Below are positions 39,371-47,554 of a stretch of 61,246 bases of DNA, in pieces (positions within the stretch are counted from its first letter, which is position 1; each line of letters opens with the position of its first letter). Source of the stretch: JAABQT01 sp035459025 (lineage in GTDB: Bacteria; Pseudomonadota; Gammaproteobacteria; Burkholderiales; SG8-39); assembly GCA_035459025.1 (NCBI GenBank), contig DATHYT010000007.1, positions 1 to 61,246 on the forward strand, read 5' to 3'. The notes under the pieces were generated by a model, which made no database searches, was not told the origin of the DNA, and saw only the letters and a list, made by a program, of their open reading frames with translations. The position numbers and the translations under genes were made by a program.

Positions 39371-40551
39371 CCACCGTGGATGATGCGCACGACGCCGGGC
39401 TGCTGCAGTCGGTAGGCAAGCTCGGGCCGGCGATCGCCGCGGCGGCCGACGAGATCGAGCGCCTGCGCGACATTCCCGATGCGCTGTTCGATCGCCTGAT
39501 CGAGCACGATCTGTTCCGGCTGCTGCTGCCGCGCGCGTATGGCGGCGCCGAGATCGACCCGCTGCTCTACGTGCGCATGCTGGAAGAAGTCGCGAAGTCC
39601 GATGCGAGCACCGCCTGGTGCCTCGGCCAGAACAACGTGTGCGCGATGGTGGCCGCGTACCTCGAGCCGGCGGCGGCGCGGGAGATCTTCGACTCGCCGC
39701 GCGCGATCCTCGCCTGGGGACCCGGGCCCGGTGAGGCCCGCGTGACCGACGGCGGGTACCTGCTGAGCGGGAAGTTCGACTTCGCGAGCGGCAGCCGCCA
39801 CGCGACCTGGCTTGGGGCGCACGTGCCCGTCATCGAGCCCGACGGCTCGCGCCGCACGGCCACCGACGGGTCAGCGCGGCTGCATACCCTGCTCTTCCCG
39901 CGCTCGCAAGCGCAGGTGCACGACAACTGGCGTGTGCTTGGGCTGCGCGGCACCGGCAGCGACAGCTATAGCGTCACGGGCGTGCGGGTGCCCGAATCGA
40001 GGACCCTCGTGCGCGACAATGCCGTCGCGCTGCGACAGAAGGGTCCGCTCTATGTGTTCACCCAGAGTCACTTATACGCCTCCGGGTTCGCTTCCATCGC
40101 GCTGGGCATCGGACAGGCCTGCTTCGACGCGTTCGTCGGCGGCATTCGCGACACGGTGCCGCGCGGGGCCAGCCGCTCGCGCGGCGCCAACAACGTGGTG
40201 CAGAGCGAGGTCGCGCAGGCCGAGGCGCGGCTGCGTTCCTCGCGCATGTTCCTGCGCGGCTCGCTGCAAGAAATCTGGGCCGGCGTGGTGCGCAGCGGCG
40301 CGATGACCGACGAGCAGCGGCTCACCATCCGCCTGGCGAGCACTTGGGCGATCCAGCAATCGCGCGAAGCCGTTACCGCGCTCTACTTGGCCGCCGGCGC
40401 GCTGGCGATCTTCGAGTCGCAGCCCTTCGAGCGCAGGCTCCGGGACATTCACACGCTCTGCCAGCAGATGCAGGGCCATGCCGCGCATTTCGAGACCGTG
40501 GGCCAGATGCGGATGGGCATGAAGCTGGAGCGGCCGCTCTTTACGTTCTGA
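39367..40551 (+). CDS. Acyl-CoA dehydrogenase-fold flavoenzyme (possible group D monooxygenase)
   Basis: A 394-residue acyl-CoA-dehydrogenase-fold protein: N-terminal helical domain (IPDALFDRLIEHDLFRLLLP, RAYGGAEIDP), middle domain (YLLSGKFDFASGSRHATWLG, VLGLRGTGSDSYSV) and C-terminal helices. The catalytic glutamate pattern of true acyl-CoA dehydrogenases is not evident. GKFDFASGSRHA and LRGTGSDS resemble HsaA/DszC-type flavin monooxygenases that use reduced flavin. No flavin reductase is adjacent. It converges with icmF, 3 nt between stops. Role unclear; the thioesterase is its operon partner. Confidence 0.8.
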   Translation: MTTVDDAHDAGLLQSVGKLGPAIAAAADEIERLRDIPDALFDRLIEHDLFRLLLPRAYGGAEIDPLLYVRMLEEVAKSDASTAWCLGQNNVCAMVAAYLEPAAAREIFDSPRAILAWGPGPGEARVTDGGYLLSGKFDFASGSRHATWLGAHVPVIEPDGSRRTATDGSARLHTLLFPRSQAQVHDNWRVLGLRGTGSDSYSVTGVRVPESRTLVRDNAVALRQKGPLYVFTQSHLYASGFASIALGIGQACFDAFVGGIRDTVPRGASRSRGANNVVQSEVAQAEARLRSSRMFLRGSLQEIWAGVVRSGAMTDEQRLTIRLASTWAIQQSREAVTALYLAAGALAIFESQPFERRLRDIHTLCQQMQGHAAHFETVGQMRMGMKLERPLFTF

Positions 40552-40554
40552 GCG

Positions 40555-43500
40555 CTACATGCTCCTGCGGTACTGCCCTCCGACCTCGAACAGCGCGTGG
40601 GTGATCTGGCCGAGCGAGCACACGCGCACGGCGTCCATCAGGACGGCGAAGACGTTCTCGTCCCGGATCACGGCCTGACGCAGCCGCTCCAGCATCGCCG
40701 GCGCCTCCTTGGCGTGGCGCTGCTGGAACTCGCGCAGGCGCTTGAGCTGCCCGTGCTTCTCTGCCTCGGTGGAGCGGATCAGCTCGATTCTTGCCGGGAC
40801 CGCCTCGCCGTGCGGGCTGCGGAAGGTGTTGACGCCGACGATCGGGTACGAGCCGTCGTGCTTCTTGTGCTCGTAGTACATCGACTCTTCCTGGATCTTG
40901 CCGCGCTGGTAGCCCGTCTCCATCGCGCCCAGCACGCCGCCGCGGGCGCTGATCGCCTCGAACTCCTTCAGCACCGCCTCCTCGACGAGGTCGGTGAGCG
41001 TCTCGATGACGAAGGATCCCTGGTTGGGGTTCTCGTTCTTCGCCAGGCCCCATTCCTTGTTGATGATGAGCTGGATCGCCATGGCGCGGCGCACCGAGTC
41101 CTCGGTGGGCGTGGTGATCGCCTCGTCGTAGGCGTTGGTGTGCAGCGAGTTGGTGTTGTCGTAGGTCGAGATCAGCGCCTGCAGCGTGGTACGGATGTCG
41201 TTGAAGGCGATCTCCTGCGCGTGCAGGCTGCGGCCCGAGGTCTGCGAGTGGAACTTGAGCTTCTGGCTGCGCTCGTTGGCACCGTAGCGCTCGCGCATGG
41301 CGACCGCCCAGATGCGCCGCGCCACCCGCCCGAGCACTGCGTACTCGGGGTCCATGCCGTAGGAGAAGAAGAATGAGAGGTTCGGCGCGAAGTCGTCGAT
41401 GTGCATGCCGCGCGCGAGGTAGGCCTCGACGAAGGTGAAGCCGTTGGCGAGCGTGAAGGCGAGCTGCGAGATCGGGTTCGCGCCGGCCTCGGCGATGTGG
41501 TAGCCCGAGATCGACACCGAGTAGAAATTGCGCACCTGGCGGTGGACGAAGTACTCCTGGATGTCGCCCATCACCTTGAGCGAGAACTCGGTGGAGAAGA
41601 TGCACGTGTTCTGGCCCTGGTCCTCCTTCAGGATGTCGGCCTGCACCGTGCCGCGCACGGTGGAAAGGGTCCACGCGCGGATCTTCTCGGCTTCGTCGTC
41701 CGTCGGCTCGCGCCCGTTGTCCTTGCGGAACTTCTCCAACTGCTCGTCGATGGCGGTGTTGAAGAACATCGCCAGGATCGTCGGCGCGGGGCCGTTGATG
41801 GTCATGGAAACGGACGTCGCCGGGTCGCACAGGTCGAAGCCTGAGTACAGCACCTTCATGTCCTCCAGCGTCGCGATGGAGACGCCGGAGTTGCCCACCT
41901 TGCCGTAGATGTCGGGGCGCTCGTCCGGGTCGAAGCCGTACAGCGTCACCGAGTCGAAGGCGGTGGAAAGGCGCTTCGCCGGCATGTCGCGCGACAGCAG
42001 ATGAAAGCGCTTGTTGGTGCGGAACGCGTCGCCCTCGCCCGCGAACATGCGCGTCGGGTCCTCGTTCTCGCGCTTGAAGGCGAACACGCCCGCGGTGTAG
42101 GGAAACGCCCCCGGCACGTTCTCGCGCCATTGCCAGCGCAGGATCTCCCCCGCGTCCTCGAACTTCGGCAGCGCGACCTTGGGCACCTTGGTGCCCGAGA
42201 GCGACTCGGTGGTCAGGCGCGTGCGAACTTCCTTGTCCCGGATCTTCACCACGTACTCGTCGCCCGAGTACGCCTTGACGGTCTGCGGCCAGGCATCGAC
42301 GAGCTTCTTCGCGCGCGCGTCGAGCGCGGCGTCCTTCGCGGCGAGGTGCCGGTCGAGCTCGGCCAGCCCGCTGATGCGCTTTGCTTCGCGAAGGCTCTGG
42401 CGCTCGCGCGCGATGCGTGCCTGCGCGGCGCCGTGCGCGTGGTAGCCGCGCACGGCCTCGGCGATCTCCGCGAGATAGCGCGCGCGCTTGGGCGGCACGA
42501 CGGCGTGCACGTTCGAGGACACGCGGCTTGCGGGGCGCGGGAGCTTGCCCGCGGCGAGCTTCAGGCCCTTGGCCTTCATCTTGTCCGCCACGGCGTGGTA
42601 CAGCGCCGTGACGCCGTCGTCGTTGAAGCGTGCGGCGATGGTGCCGAAGACGGGCATCGTGTCGGGCGAGGCCTTGAACGCCTCGCGGTTTCGCTGCACC
42701 TGCTTTCTCACGTCGCGCAGCGCATCTTCCGCGCCCCGGCGGTCGAACTTGTTGATCGCCACGAAGTCGGCGAAATCGAGCATGTCGATCTTCTCGAGCT
42801 GGCTCGCCGCGCCGAACTCGGGCGTCATGACGTACAGCGTCGCATCGGCGAGCGGCGCAATGGCCGCGTTGCCCTGGCCGATGCCGGAAGTTTCCGCGAT
42901 CACCAGGCCGTACCCCGCCGCGCGGCAGGCGGCGATGGCATCGGGCAGGCATTTGGCGATCTCGGCGCCCGAGTCGCGCGTGGCGAGCGAGCGCATGAAG
43001 ACGTTCGCGCCACCGATGGCGTTCATGCGGATGCGGTCGCCGAGCAGCGCACCGCCGGTCTTCTTGCGCGTGGGGTCGACCGACAGGATGGCGATCTTGA
43101 GGCGGTCTTCCTGGTCGAGGCGGAAGCGCCGCACCAGCTCGTCGGTCAGCGAGCTCTTGCCCGCGCCGCCAGTGCCGGTGATGCCGAGCACCGGCGCCGG
43201 GTTGGCTTTGGCGGCTTCGAGCACCGCGGCGCGGTCCTTGAAGGCGCCCAGCTCGAGCACCGTGATCACCTGCGCGAGCGCGCGCGGGTCGTTCTTCGCG
43301 AGCGACGTCGGCGCATGCTGCGCCAGGTCGAAGTCGCAGCGCGCGAGCATGTCGTTGATCATGCCCTGCAGGCCCATCTTCTGCCCGTCCTCGGGCGAGT
43401 AGACGCGCGCCACGCCGGCGTCCTGCAGCTCCTTGATCTCGTCGGCGACGATCACGCCGCCGCCCCCGCCGAACACCTGGATGTGGCCGCCGCCGCGGCT

Positions 43501-43779
43501 CCGGAGCAGCTCCACCATGTACTTGAAGTACTCGATGTGCCCGCCCTGGTAGGAGGACACGGCGATGCCTTGCACATCCTCCTGCAGCGCGGCGCTTACG
43601 ACGTCCTCCACCGAGCGGTTGTGGCCGAGGTGGATCACCTCCGCGCCCGAGGCCTGCAGGATGCGGCGCATGATGTTGATCGAGGCGTCGTGGCCGTCGA
43701 ACAGGCTCGCCGCGGTGACGAAGCGAATCTTGTGCTTGGCCTTGTAGGCAAGGCTCCTCGACTCGGACAGGTCGGTCAC
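40555..43779 (-). CDS. icmF: Fused isobutyryl-CoA mutase (IcmF): B12 domain, G-protein chaperone, mutase
   Basis: A 1074-residue fusion. Residues ~15-150 form the cobalamin domain (lower ligand H30 in LFDGHDASIN), then a MeaB/ArgK-type GTPase with P-loop GITGTGGAGKSS (199-210), SVDPTRKKTGGALLGDRI and base motif NKFDRRG, then the acyl-CoA mutase barrel (PYTAGVFAFKRENEDPTRM, FDSVTLYGFDPDERPDIYGK, MTINGPAPTILAMFFNTAID). The layout is diagnostic of IcmF, which interconverts isobutyryl- and n-butyryl-CoA and can act on related branched acyl-CoAs. GVFAFKRENEDP fits the isobutyryl, not methylmalonyl, type. It joins the liu genes as branched-chain catabolism. Confidence 0.93.
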   Translation of the reverse strand: MTDLSESRSLAYKAKHKIRFVTAASLFDGHDASINIMRRILQASGAEVIHLGHNRSVEDVVSAALQEDVQGIAVSSYQGGHIEYFKYMVELLRSRGGGHIQVFGGGGGVIVADEIKELQDAGVARVYSPEDGQKMGLQGMINDMLARCDFDLAQHAPTSLAKNDPRALAQVITVLELGAFKDRAAVLEAAKANPAPVLGITGTGGAGKSSLTDELVRRFRLDQEDRLKIAILSVDPTRKKTGGALLGDRIRMNAIGGANVFMRSLATRDSGAEIAKCLPDAIAACRAAGYGLVIAETSGIGQGNAAIAPLADATLYVMTPEFGAASQLEKIDMLDFADFVAINKFDRRGAEDALRDVRKQVQRNREAFKASPDTMPVFGTIAARFNDDGVTALYHAVADKMKAKGLKLAAGKLPRPASRVSSNVHAVVPPKRARYLAEIAEAVRGYHAHGAAQARIARERQSLREAKRISGLAELDRHLAAKDAALDARAKKLVDAWPQTVKAYSGDEYVVKIRDKEVRTRLTTESLSGTKVPKVALPKFEDAGEILRWQWRENVPGAFPYTAGVFAFKRENEDPTRMFAGEGDAFRTNKRFHLLSRDMPAKRLSTAFDSVTLYGFDPDERPDIYGKVGNSGVSIATLEDMKVLYSGFDLCDPATSVSMTINGPAPTILAMFFNTAIDEQLEKFRKDNGREPTDDEAEKIRAWTLSTVRGTVQADILKEDQGQNTCIFSTEFSLKVMGDIQEYFVHRQVRNFYSVSISGYHIAEAGANPISQLAFTLANGFTFVEAYLARGMHIDDFAPNLSFFFSYGMDPEYAVLGRVARRIWAVAMRERYGANERSQKLKFHSQTSGRSLHAQEIAFNDIRTTLQALISTYDNTNSLHTNAYDEAITTPTEDSVRRAMAIQLIINKEWGLAKNENPNQGSFVIETLTDLVEEAVLKEFEAISARGGVLGAMETGYQRGKIQEESMYYEHKKHDGSYPIVGVNTFRSPHGEAVPARIELIRSTEAEKHGQLKRLREFQQRHAKEAPAMLERLRQAVIRDENVFAVLMDAVRVCSLGQITHALFEVGGQYRRSM

Positions 43780-43793
43780 GGCGGCAAGGCTAG

Positions 43794-43815
43794 TTGACGT
43801 TTACGTAAGCGTCAA
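43794..43815. promoter_or_regulatory. 22-bp near-perfect palindrome upstream of icmF (LiuR-like operator)
   Basis: Half-sites TTGACGTTTAC and GTAAGCGTCAA are reverse complements with one mismatch. It lies 14 bp upstream of the icmF ATG and overlaps the stop codon of the kinase gene. The TTGACGTTTACGTAA core resembles operators described for LiuR, the MerR-family regulator of branched-chain amino acid degradation. No liuR gene is in the window, so the match is from memory of the motif. Confidence 0.6.
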
Positions 43816-44867
43816 GCAGCCGGCGCTTCGATCGGCGCACCGAGCGGCAGGGCAAACCCGAAGGTTGCACCTTTTCCCGGCCGCCCTTCTGCCCACACGC
43901 TGCCGCCGTGGCGCTCGACCACGCGCTTCACGAACGCCAACCCGGTGCCCGCGCCCGCATACTCGTCTTCCCCGTGCAAGCGCTCGAACAGCGTGAACAG
44001 CTTTGCCTCTTGGGACGGATCAAAACCGACGCCGCTGTCGCTCACCCGGAATTCCGCGACGCCGTGGCGTACCGCGCCCTCGATACGCACTTCGCGTTCC
44101 GTCGCGCGGGCTGAAAACTTGAGCGCATTGTCGATCAGGTGGCGCCACACCAGCGACGCCAGGGTAAAGTCGGCCACGACACGGGGAAGCCTCGCGACCG
44201 ATATGCGCTTTCGTTCCGACCAGCTCAGGTGCAAGTCGTCGATGGCCGCCTTGACCACTTCGGTCATATCGAGCGGCTGCAACACGAGCCATCTGCGCCC
44301 GAGCCTGGAATACTCGGTCAGGACGTCGAGAAGCCCAGCAATGCGCTGCGCGTTGCGGCGCAGGCGGCCGAGCAAGCCGACGCCCTCCTCGCCCAGCCCC
44401 ACACGATGGTCGGACTCGAGCAGCGTCACGCAGGCTTGGATAGCGCTCAGCGGCGCGTGCAGTCGTTGCGATACGACGTGGGCATGCGACTCGAGCTCCT
44501 CGATCGAGCGCTCCAGTTCGCGCGTGCGCGACTGAACCCGACGATCGAGCAAGGCCTTCAGCGCATCGGCGTTCCGCGGCGCCCCCGCGGCATGCGCCGA
44601 ATCGCGGGTCGGCGACATGCGGTGCAGCAGCATTGCGGCAAGCAGACCCGAGACCATGAGCGCGAGCGCCAGACCGCCGATGCGCACCTCGATCACGTCA
44701 TGGCGCGCCTCGGTGAGGATCGTCCCGGACGTGGTCTGCATCGCGTACCAGATGTCATACGCGGCCCCTGCTACAAACGGCAGCGCCGTCACACAGGCCA
44801 GCGCGGCGAATTGCACGCGCAAATCGCGCAGGGCGGGAAATTTTCGACCTATGACTGCAGCGATCAT
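43812..44867 (-). CDS. Sensor histidine kinase with degenerate phospho-acceptor motif
   Basis: A 351-residue protein: two membrane segments (VQFAALACVTALPFVAGAAY; GGLALALMVSGLLAAMLLH) around a ~30-residue loop, a coiled coil (QSRTRELERSIEELES), a HisKA-like helix and an intact HATPase domain (HLIDNALKFSARATE; VSDSGVGFDPS; GAGTGLAFVKRVVERHGG). Where related kinases have S-H-D-L-x-x-P-L this protein reads SQRLHAPL, so the phospho-accepting His is Gln134 and the next acid is Arg. The frame extends 58 codons further upstream but MIAAVIGRKF fits the topology. No response regulator is adjacent. Confidence 0.85.
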   Translation of the reverse strand: MIAAVIGRKFPALRDLRVQFAALACVTALPFVAGAAYDIWYAMQTTSGTILTEARHDVIEVRIGGLALALMVSGLLAAMLLHRMSPTRDSAHAAGAPRNADALKALLDRRVQSRTRELERSIEELESHAHVVSQRLHAPLSAIQACVTLLESDHRVGLGEEGVGLLGRLRRNAQRIAGLLDVLTEYSRLGRRWLVLQPLDMTEVVKAAIDDLHLSWSERKRISVARLPRVVADFTLASLVWRHLIDNALKFSARATEREVRIEGAVRHGVAEFRVSDSGVGFDPSQEAKLFTLFERLHGEDEYAGAGTGLAFVKRVVERHGGSVWAEGRPGKGATFGFALPLGAPIEAPAA

Positions 44868-44954
44868 GGCGGCTCTGCCTCCGAGATCGTAAAAGCGCAG
44901 ATTACACTTGGCGGGCGCGGTCTTGCACCGGAACGGTCTGTTGTATCGAGCGCC

Positions 44955-44983
44955 TTGCCGCGAAGTTCTATTAGTGCCATAAT
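44955..44983 (+). promoter_or_regulatory. Candidate sigma-70 promoter for the small basic protein gene
   Basis: TTGCCG and CATAAT are separated by 17 bp in an AT-richer stretch between the divergent kinase and 45093 genes. This would give a leader of about 100 nt. Confidence 0.35.
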
Positions 44984-45092
44984 TCAAACACTTACAGAGC
45001 TCGGTCTCGGCCGGCTCTGGGCTCTTCAGCGTTCGCGCCAAGCCCTAGGCTGGCGCTCTTCTTCCCCATACGAGCTCCGAAAGGAGATCCGC

Positions 45093-45491
45093 ATGATCAA
45101 CGCGAAGCTCGATATCGGCTTCTTTGAAGCGCGCGACGCCCGCACCGATGTGCCAGTGCAGGTCACGCTGGACGAACGCGGCCTCACGCTGGTCATGCCC
45201 AACGATTCGGGCGAGCCGGTGCTCCTGCACGGCGAGCGCCGCGGCCAAGGCCACTACGTGCTCCGCGCACCGAATGCGGGCATCGACGCAAGCCTGCACC
45301 GTTTCGCCGACAGCACGATCCTGGAGGGATTCTGGCGCAACGGCCGCGAGCGCGGTTTCTGGCGGCTGCACCTGCCGCTCGAGACGGTTATGCCGCGCGA
45401 GACCCGGGTGGTGAAACTGCCCGCGGGGGCGCGCAAGCGCCGCGCCACGGGCACACGCAATGCGCGCAAGCGCGTGCGTCGCGCCGCGTAG
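45093..45491 (+). CDS. Hypothetical small protein with basic C-terminus
   Basis: A 132-residue protein with a strong AAGGAGAT ribosome site 5 nt before the ATG. The first ~105 residues look like a strand-rich domain (VTLDERGLTLVMPNDSGEPV; TILEGFWRNGRERGFWRLHL) and the last ~20 are dominated by Arg and Lys (ARKRRATGTRNARKRVRRAA). I do not recognise the family. The basic tail could bind nucleic acid or membrane. It is monocistronic, divergent from the kinase gene. Confidence 0.7.
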   Translation: MINAKLDIGFFEARDARTDVPVQVTLDERGLTLVMPNDSGEPVLLHGERRGQGHYVLRAPNAGIDASLHRFADSTILEGFWRNGRERGFWRLHLPLETVMPRETRVVKLPAGARKRRATGTRNARKRVRRAA

Positions 45492-45530
45492 CGGCGCCCG
45501 CTTGACCCTGTAGCTGGTCCAGGGTTTGTA

Positions 45531-46190
45531 ATGTGGCCCATGAGCGCCGCCTGCTGCCCCGCCCAAGCGCACGCCGCCGATCCCGCATACCGGCGCGTGC
45601 TCGCGGTCGCGCTGGCGCTCAACGCGCTCATGTTCCTCGTCGAGCTGGTCTCGGGCATCGCCGCCAGCTCGTCGTCGCTGCTTGCCGACGCGGTCGACTT
45701 CGCGGGCGATGCGTCCAATTACGCGCTCTCGCTCGGGGCCCTGCTGCTGGTGCCCGCATGGCGGCCGCGCGTGGCGTACTTCAAGGGCCTGTGCATGGGC
45801 GCCTACGGCGTGCTGGTGCTTGCGATCACCGCATGGCACGCACAGCGCGGCACGCTGCCTGACGCCACCACCATGGGGGTCGTCGCGCTGCTCGCGCTGG
45901 TGGTCAACGTCGGCGTCGCGGCGTCCCTCTATCGATACCGCACCGGCGACGCCGACATGCGCTCGGTGTGGCTCTGCTCGCGCAACGATGCCATCGCCAA
46001 CGTCGCCGTAATCGCCGCCGCCGCCGGCGTGCTCGGCAGTGGCACTGGCTGGCCCGATTGGATCGTAGCGGCGCTGCTGGCGTCGCTCGCGTTGACCTCC
46101 TCCTACAGCGTCGTGCGCCAGGCACGGCGTGAGATACTGCAGGGGCAATGCGCATCGGAGAGCTCGCCAAGCGCGCCGACTGTCCCGTAG
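45531..46190 (+). CDS. Cation diffusion facilitator family transporter without the C-terminal cytoplasmic domain
   Basis: A 219-residue protein with six hydrophobic segments. The two metal-site helices are SSLLADAVDFAGDASNYALS and RSVWLCSRNDAIANVAVIAA. The N-terminal CCPAQAHAADPAYRRVL is typical of the short CDF proteins that travel with CadR/PbrR-like MerR regulators. The usual cytoplasmic metal-sensing domain is absent, as in that subgroup. The last ~20 residues run through the start of the following MerR gene (43-nt overlap) and look like out-of-frame tail, not conserved sequence. Expected to export a divalent metal such as Zn, Cd or Co. Confidence 0.82.
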   Translation: MWPMSAACCPAQAHAADPAYRRVLAVALALNALMFLVELVSGIAASSSSLLADAVDFAGDASNYALSLGALLLVPAWRPRVAYFKGLCMGAYGVLVLAITAWHAQRGTLPDATTMGVVALLALVVNVGVAASLYRYRTGDADMRSVWLCSRNDAIANVAVIAAAAGVLGSGTGWPDWIVAALLASLALTSSYSVVRQARREILQGQCASESSPSAPTVP

Positions 46191-46462
46191 AGACAGTCCG
46201 CTACTACGAGAAGGAGGGCCTGCTCGCGGCGCCGGGCCGCCCGGGCGCGGACTGCGCGCCGGTGGACGCGCTGCTCGACGAGCACATCGCCCACGTGGCC
46301 GCGCGCATCGCCGACCTCACCGCGCTGAAGCAGGAGCTCGACGCCATCCGCGCGCACTGTGCGGGGCGGCGAGGGGCGCGCGCCTGCGGCATCGTCAGGT
46401 CACTCTCGCGTCCCGCCGCGCGGCGCGCGCGCAACAACAGCCACGTCCGCGGATCCAGCTAG
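46148..46462 (+). CDS. MerR-family metal regulator (CadR/PbrR-like) with internal in-frame deletion
   Basis: A 104-residue protein. Residues 1-29 (MRIGELAKRADCPVETVRYY, EKEGLLAAP) are a normal MerR helix-turn-helix, and from residue ~33 (GADCAPVDALLDEHIAHVAA) it is the dimerisation helix and metal loop of CadR/PbrR (AHCAGRRGARACGI). About 40-45 residues are missing at the join: the wing and first part of the linker that contact DNA. Full-length relatives have ~135-145 residues. The frame is kept, so a protein could be made, but normal DNA binding is doubtful. It overlaps the CDF gene by 43 nt. Confidence 0.75.
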   Translation: MRIGELAKRADCPVETVRYYEKEGLLAAPGRPGADCAPVDALLDEHIAHVAARIADLTALKQELDAIRAHCAGRRGARACGIVRSLSRPAARRARNNSHVRGSS

Positions 46463-46504
46463 GCATTCAGGCACGCCTGAGCTCATGCGGCATCATTGCA
46501 AAGC

Positions 46505-47551
46505 ATGAGTCGCGGAGCGCTCTACGCACTGGGGGCGGCGGCGCTTTTCGGCGCGAGCACCCCATTTGCGAAGCTGCTCCTGGGGGCGGTGTCGCCTTGG
46601 GTGCTCGCGGCGGTCCTGTACCTGGGCAGCGGCATCGGCCTCGCGGCATGGGTCGCGCTGCGCTCGCGCCTGTCGCCTCGGGAGCCCGTCGCGCCGATTC
46701 CGAGCGCCGACTGGCCCTGGGTTGCGGCGGCGATCGCGGCGGGCGGGGTCGCCGGACCGATCCTGCTGATGCAAGGGCTGGCCCGCACCGACGCATCGGG
46801 CGCGTCGCTGCTTCTCAACCTCGAGGCGGTGCTGACCGCGGCCATCGCCTGGACGGTATTCCGCGAGAACGTGGATCGCCGCGTCTTTGCGGGCATGATG
46901 GCGATCGTGGCGGGCGGTGCGTTGTTGTCCACGGGTGCCGCGCCGCAGGCCGGGAGCTTCGCGGGCGTGCTCCTCGTCACCGCCGCCTGCCTCGCCTGGG
47001 CGATCGACAACAACCTCACGCGCCGTGTCTCCGGCGGCGACGCGGCGACGCTCGCCTGCCTGAAGGGGCTGGCCGCGGGCGCGGTGAACCTCGCGCTCGC
47101 CTGGGTTCTCGGCGCGCCGTTCCCCGCCCTATCGGGCTGGCTCGCCGCCGGACTCCTCGGTTTCCTCGGCTACGGCGTGAGCCTCGTGCTGTTCATCGTC
47201 GCACTGCGCGGGCTGGGCACCGCGCGCACCGGCGCGTACTTCTCCGTGGCGCCGTTCTTCGGTGCGGTCCTAGCCATCGCGGTGCTGGGCGAGCGCCCCG
47301 GGATGGCGTTCTGGCTGGCCGCGGGCCTGATGGCGCTCGGCGTATGGCTGCATCTGTCGGAGCGGCACGAGCACCTGCATTCCCACGAGGCGATGGCGCA
47401 CACGCACGAGCACGTGCACGACGCGCACCACCGGCACACCCATGATTTCCCCTGGGACGGCCGCGAGCCGCACGTGCATCCGCACCGGCACGAGCCGCTG
47501 GTGCATTCGCATCCGCACTACCCCGATCTGCACCACCGCCACGGGCACTAG
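46505..47551 (+). CDS. EamA-family (DMT superfamily) transporter with His-rich cytoplasmic tail
   Basis: A 348-residue protein with ten hydrophobic segments forming two EamA repeats (GALYALGAAALFGASTPFAK; GGVAGPILLMQGLARTDASG; LLVTAACLAWAIDNNLTRRV; ALRGLGTARTGAYFSVAPFF). The last ~62 residues contain 23 histidines arranged as HxH, HxHxH and HH runs (HEHLHSHEAMAHTHEHVHDA), a metal-buffer tail like those of ZIP and CDF proteins. EamA proteins usually move metabolites; the tail and the metal-gene neighbours suggest a metal ion or metal complex. A TTG 9 nt upstream is an alternative start. No regulator of its own. Confidence 0.85.
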   Translation: MSRGALYALGAAALFGASTPFAKLLLGAVSPWVLAAVLYLGSGIGLAAWVALRSRLSPREPVAPIPSADWPWVAAAIAAGGVAGPILLMQGLARTDASGASLLLNLEAVLTAAIAWTVFRENVDRRVFAGMMAIVAGGALLSTGAAPQAGSFAGVLLVTAACLAWAIDNNLTRRVSGGDAATLACLKGLAAGAVNLALAWVLGAPFPALSGWLAAGLLGFLGYGVSLVLFIVALRGLGTARTGAYFSVAPFFGAVLAIAVLGERPGMAFWLAAGLMALGVWLHLSERHEHLHSHEAMAHTHEHVHDAHHRHTHDFPWDGREPHVHPHRHEPLVHSHPHYPDLHHRHGH

Positions 47552-47554
47552 GCC

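Noticed and set aside
44868..45041. 58-residue N-terminal extension of the histidine kinase
   Set aside because: No domain, and it would put a long polar stretch before the first membrane helix. The internal ATG gives a normal two-helix sensor.
46148..46462. Possibility that the short MerR is a frameshift artefact
   Set aside because: N- and C-terminal parts are in the same frame and no missing segment is found in the other frames, so it is a deletion, not a shift. The merR remnant at 48192-48312 does differ in frame.
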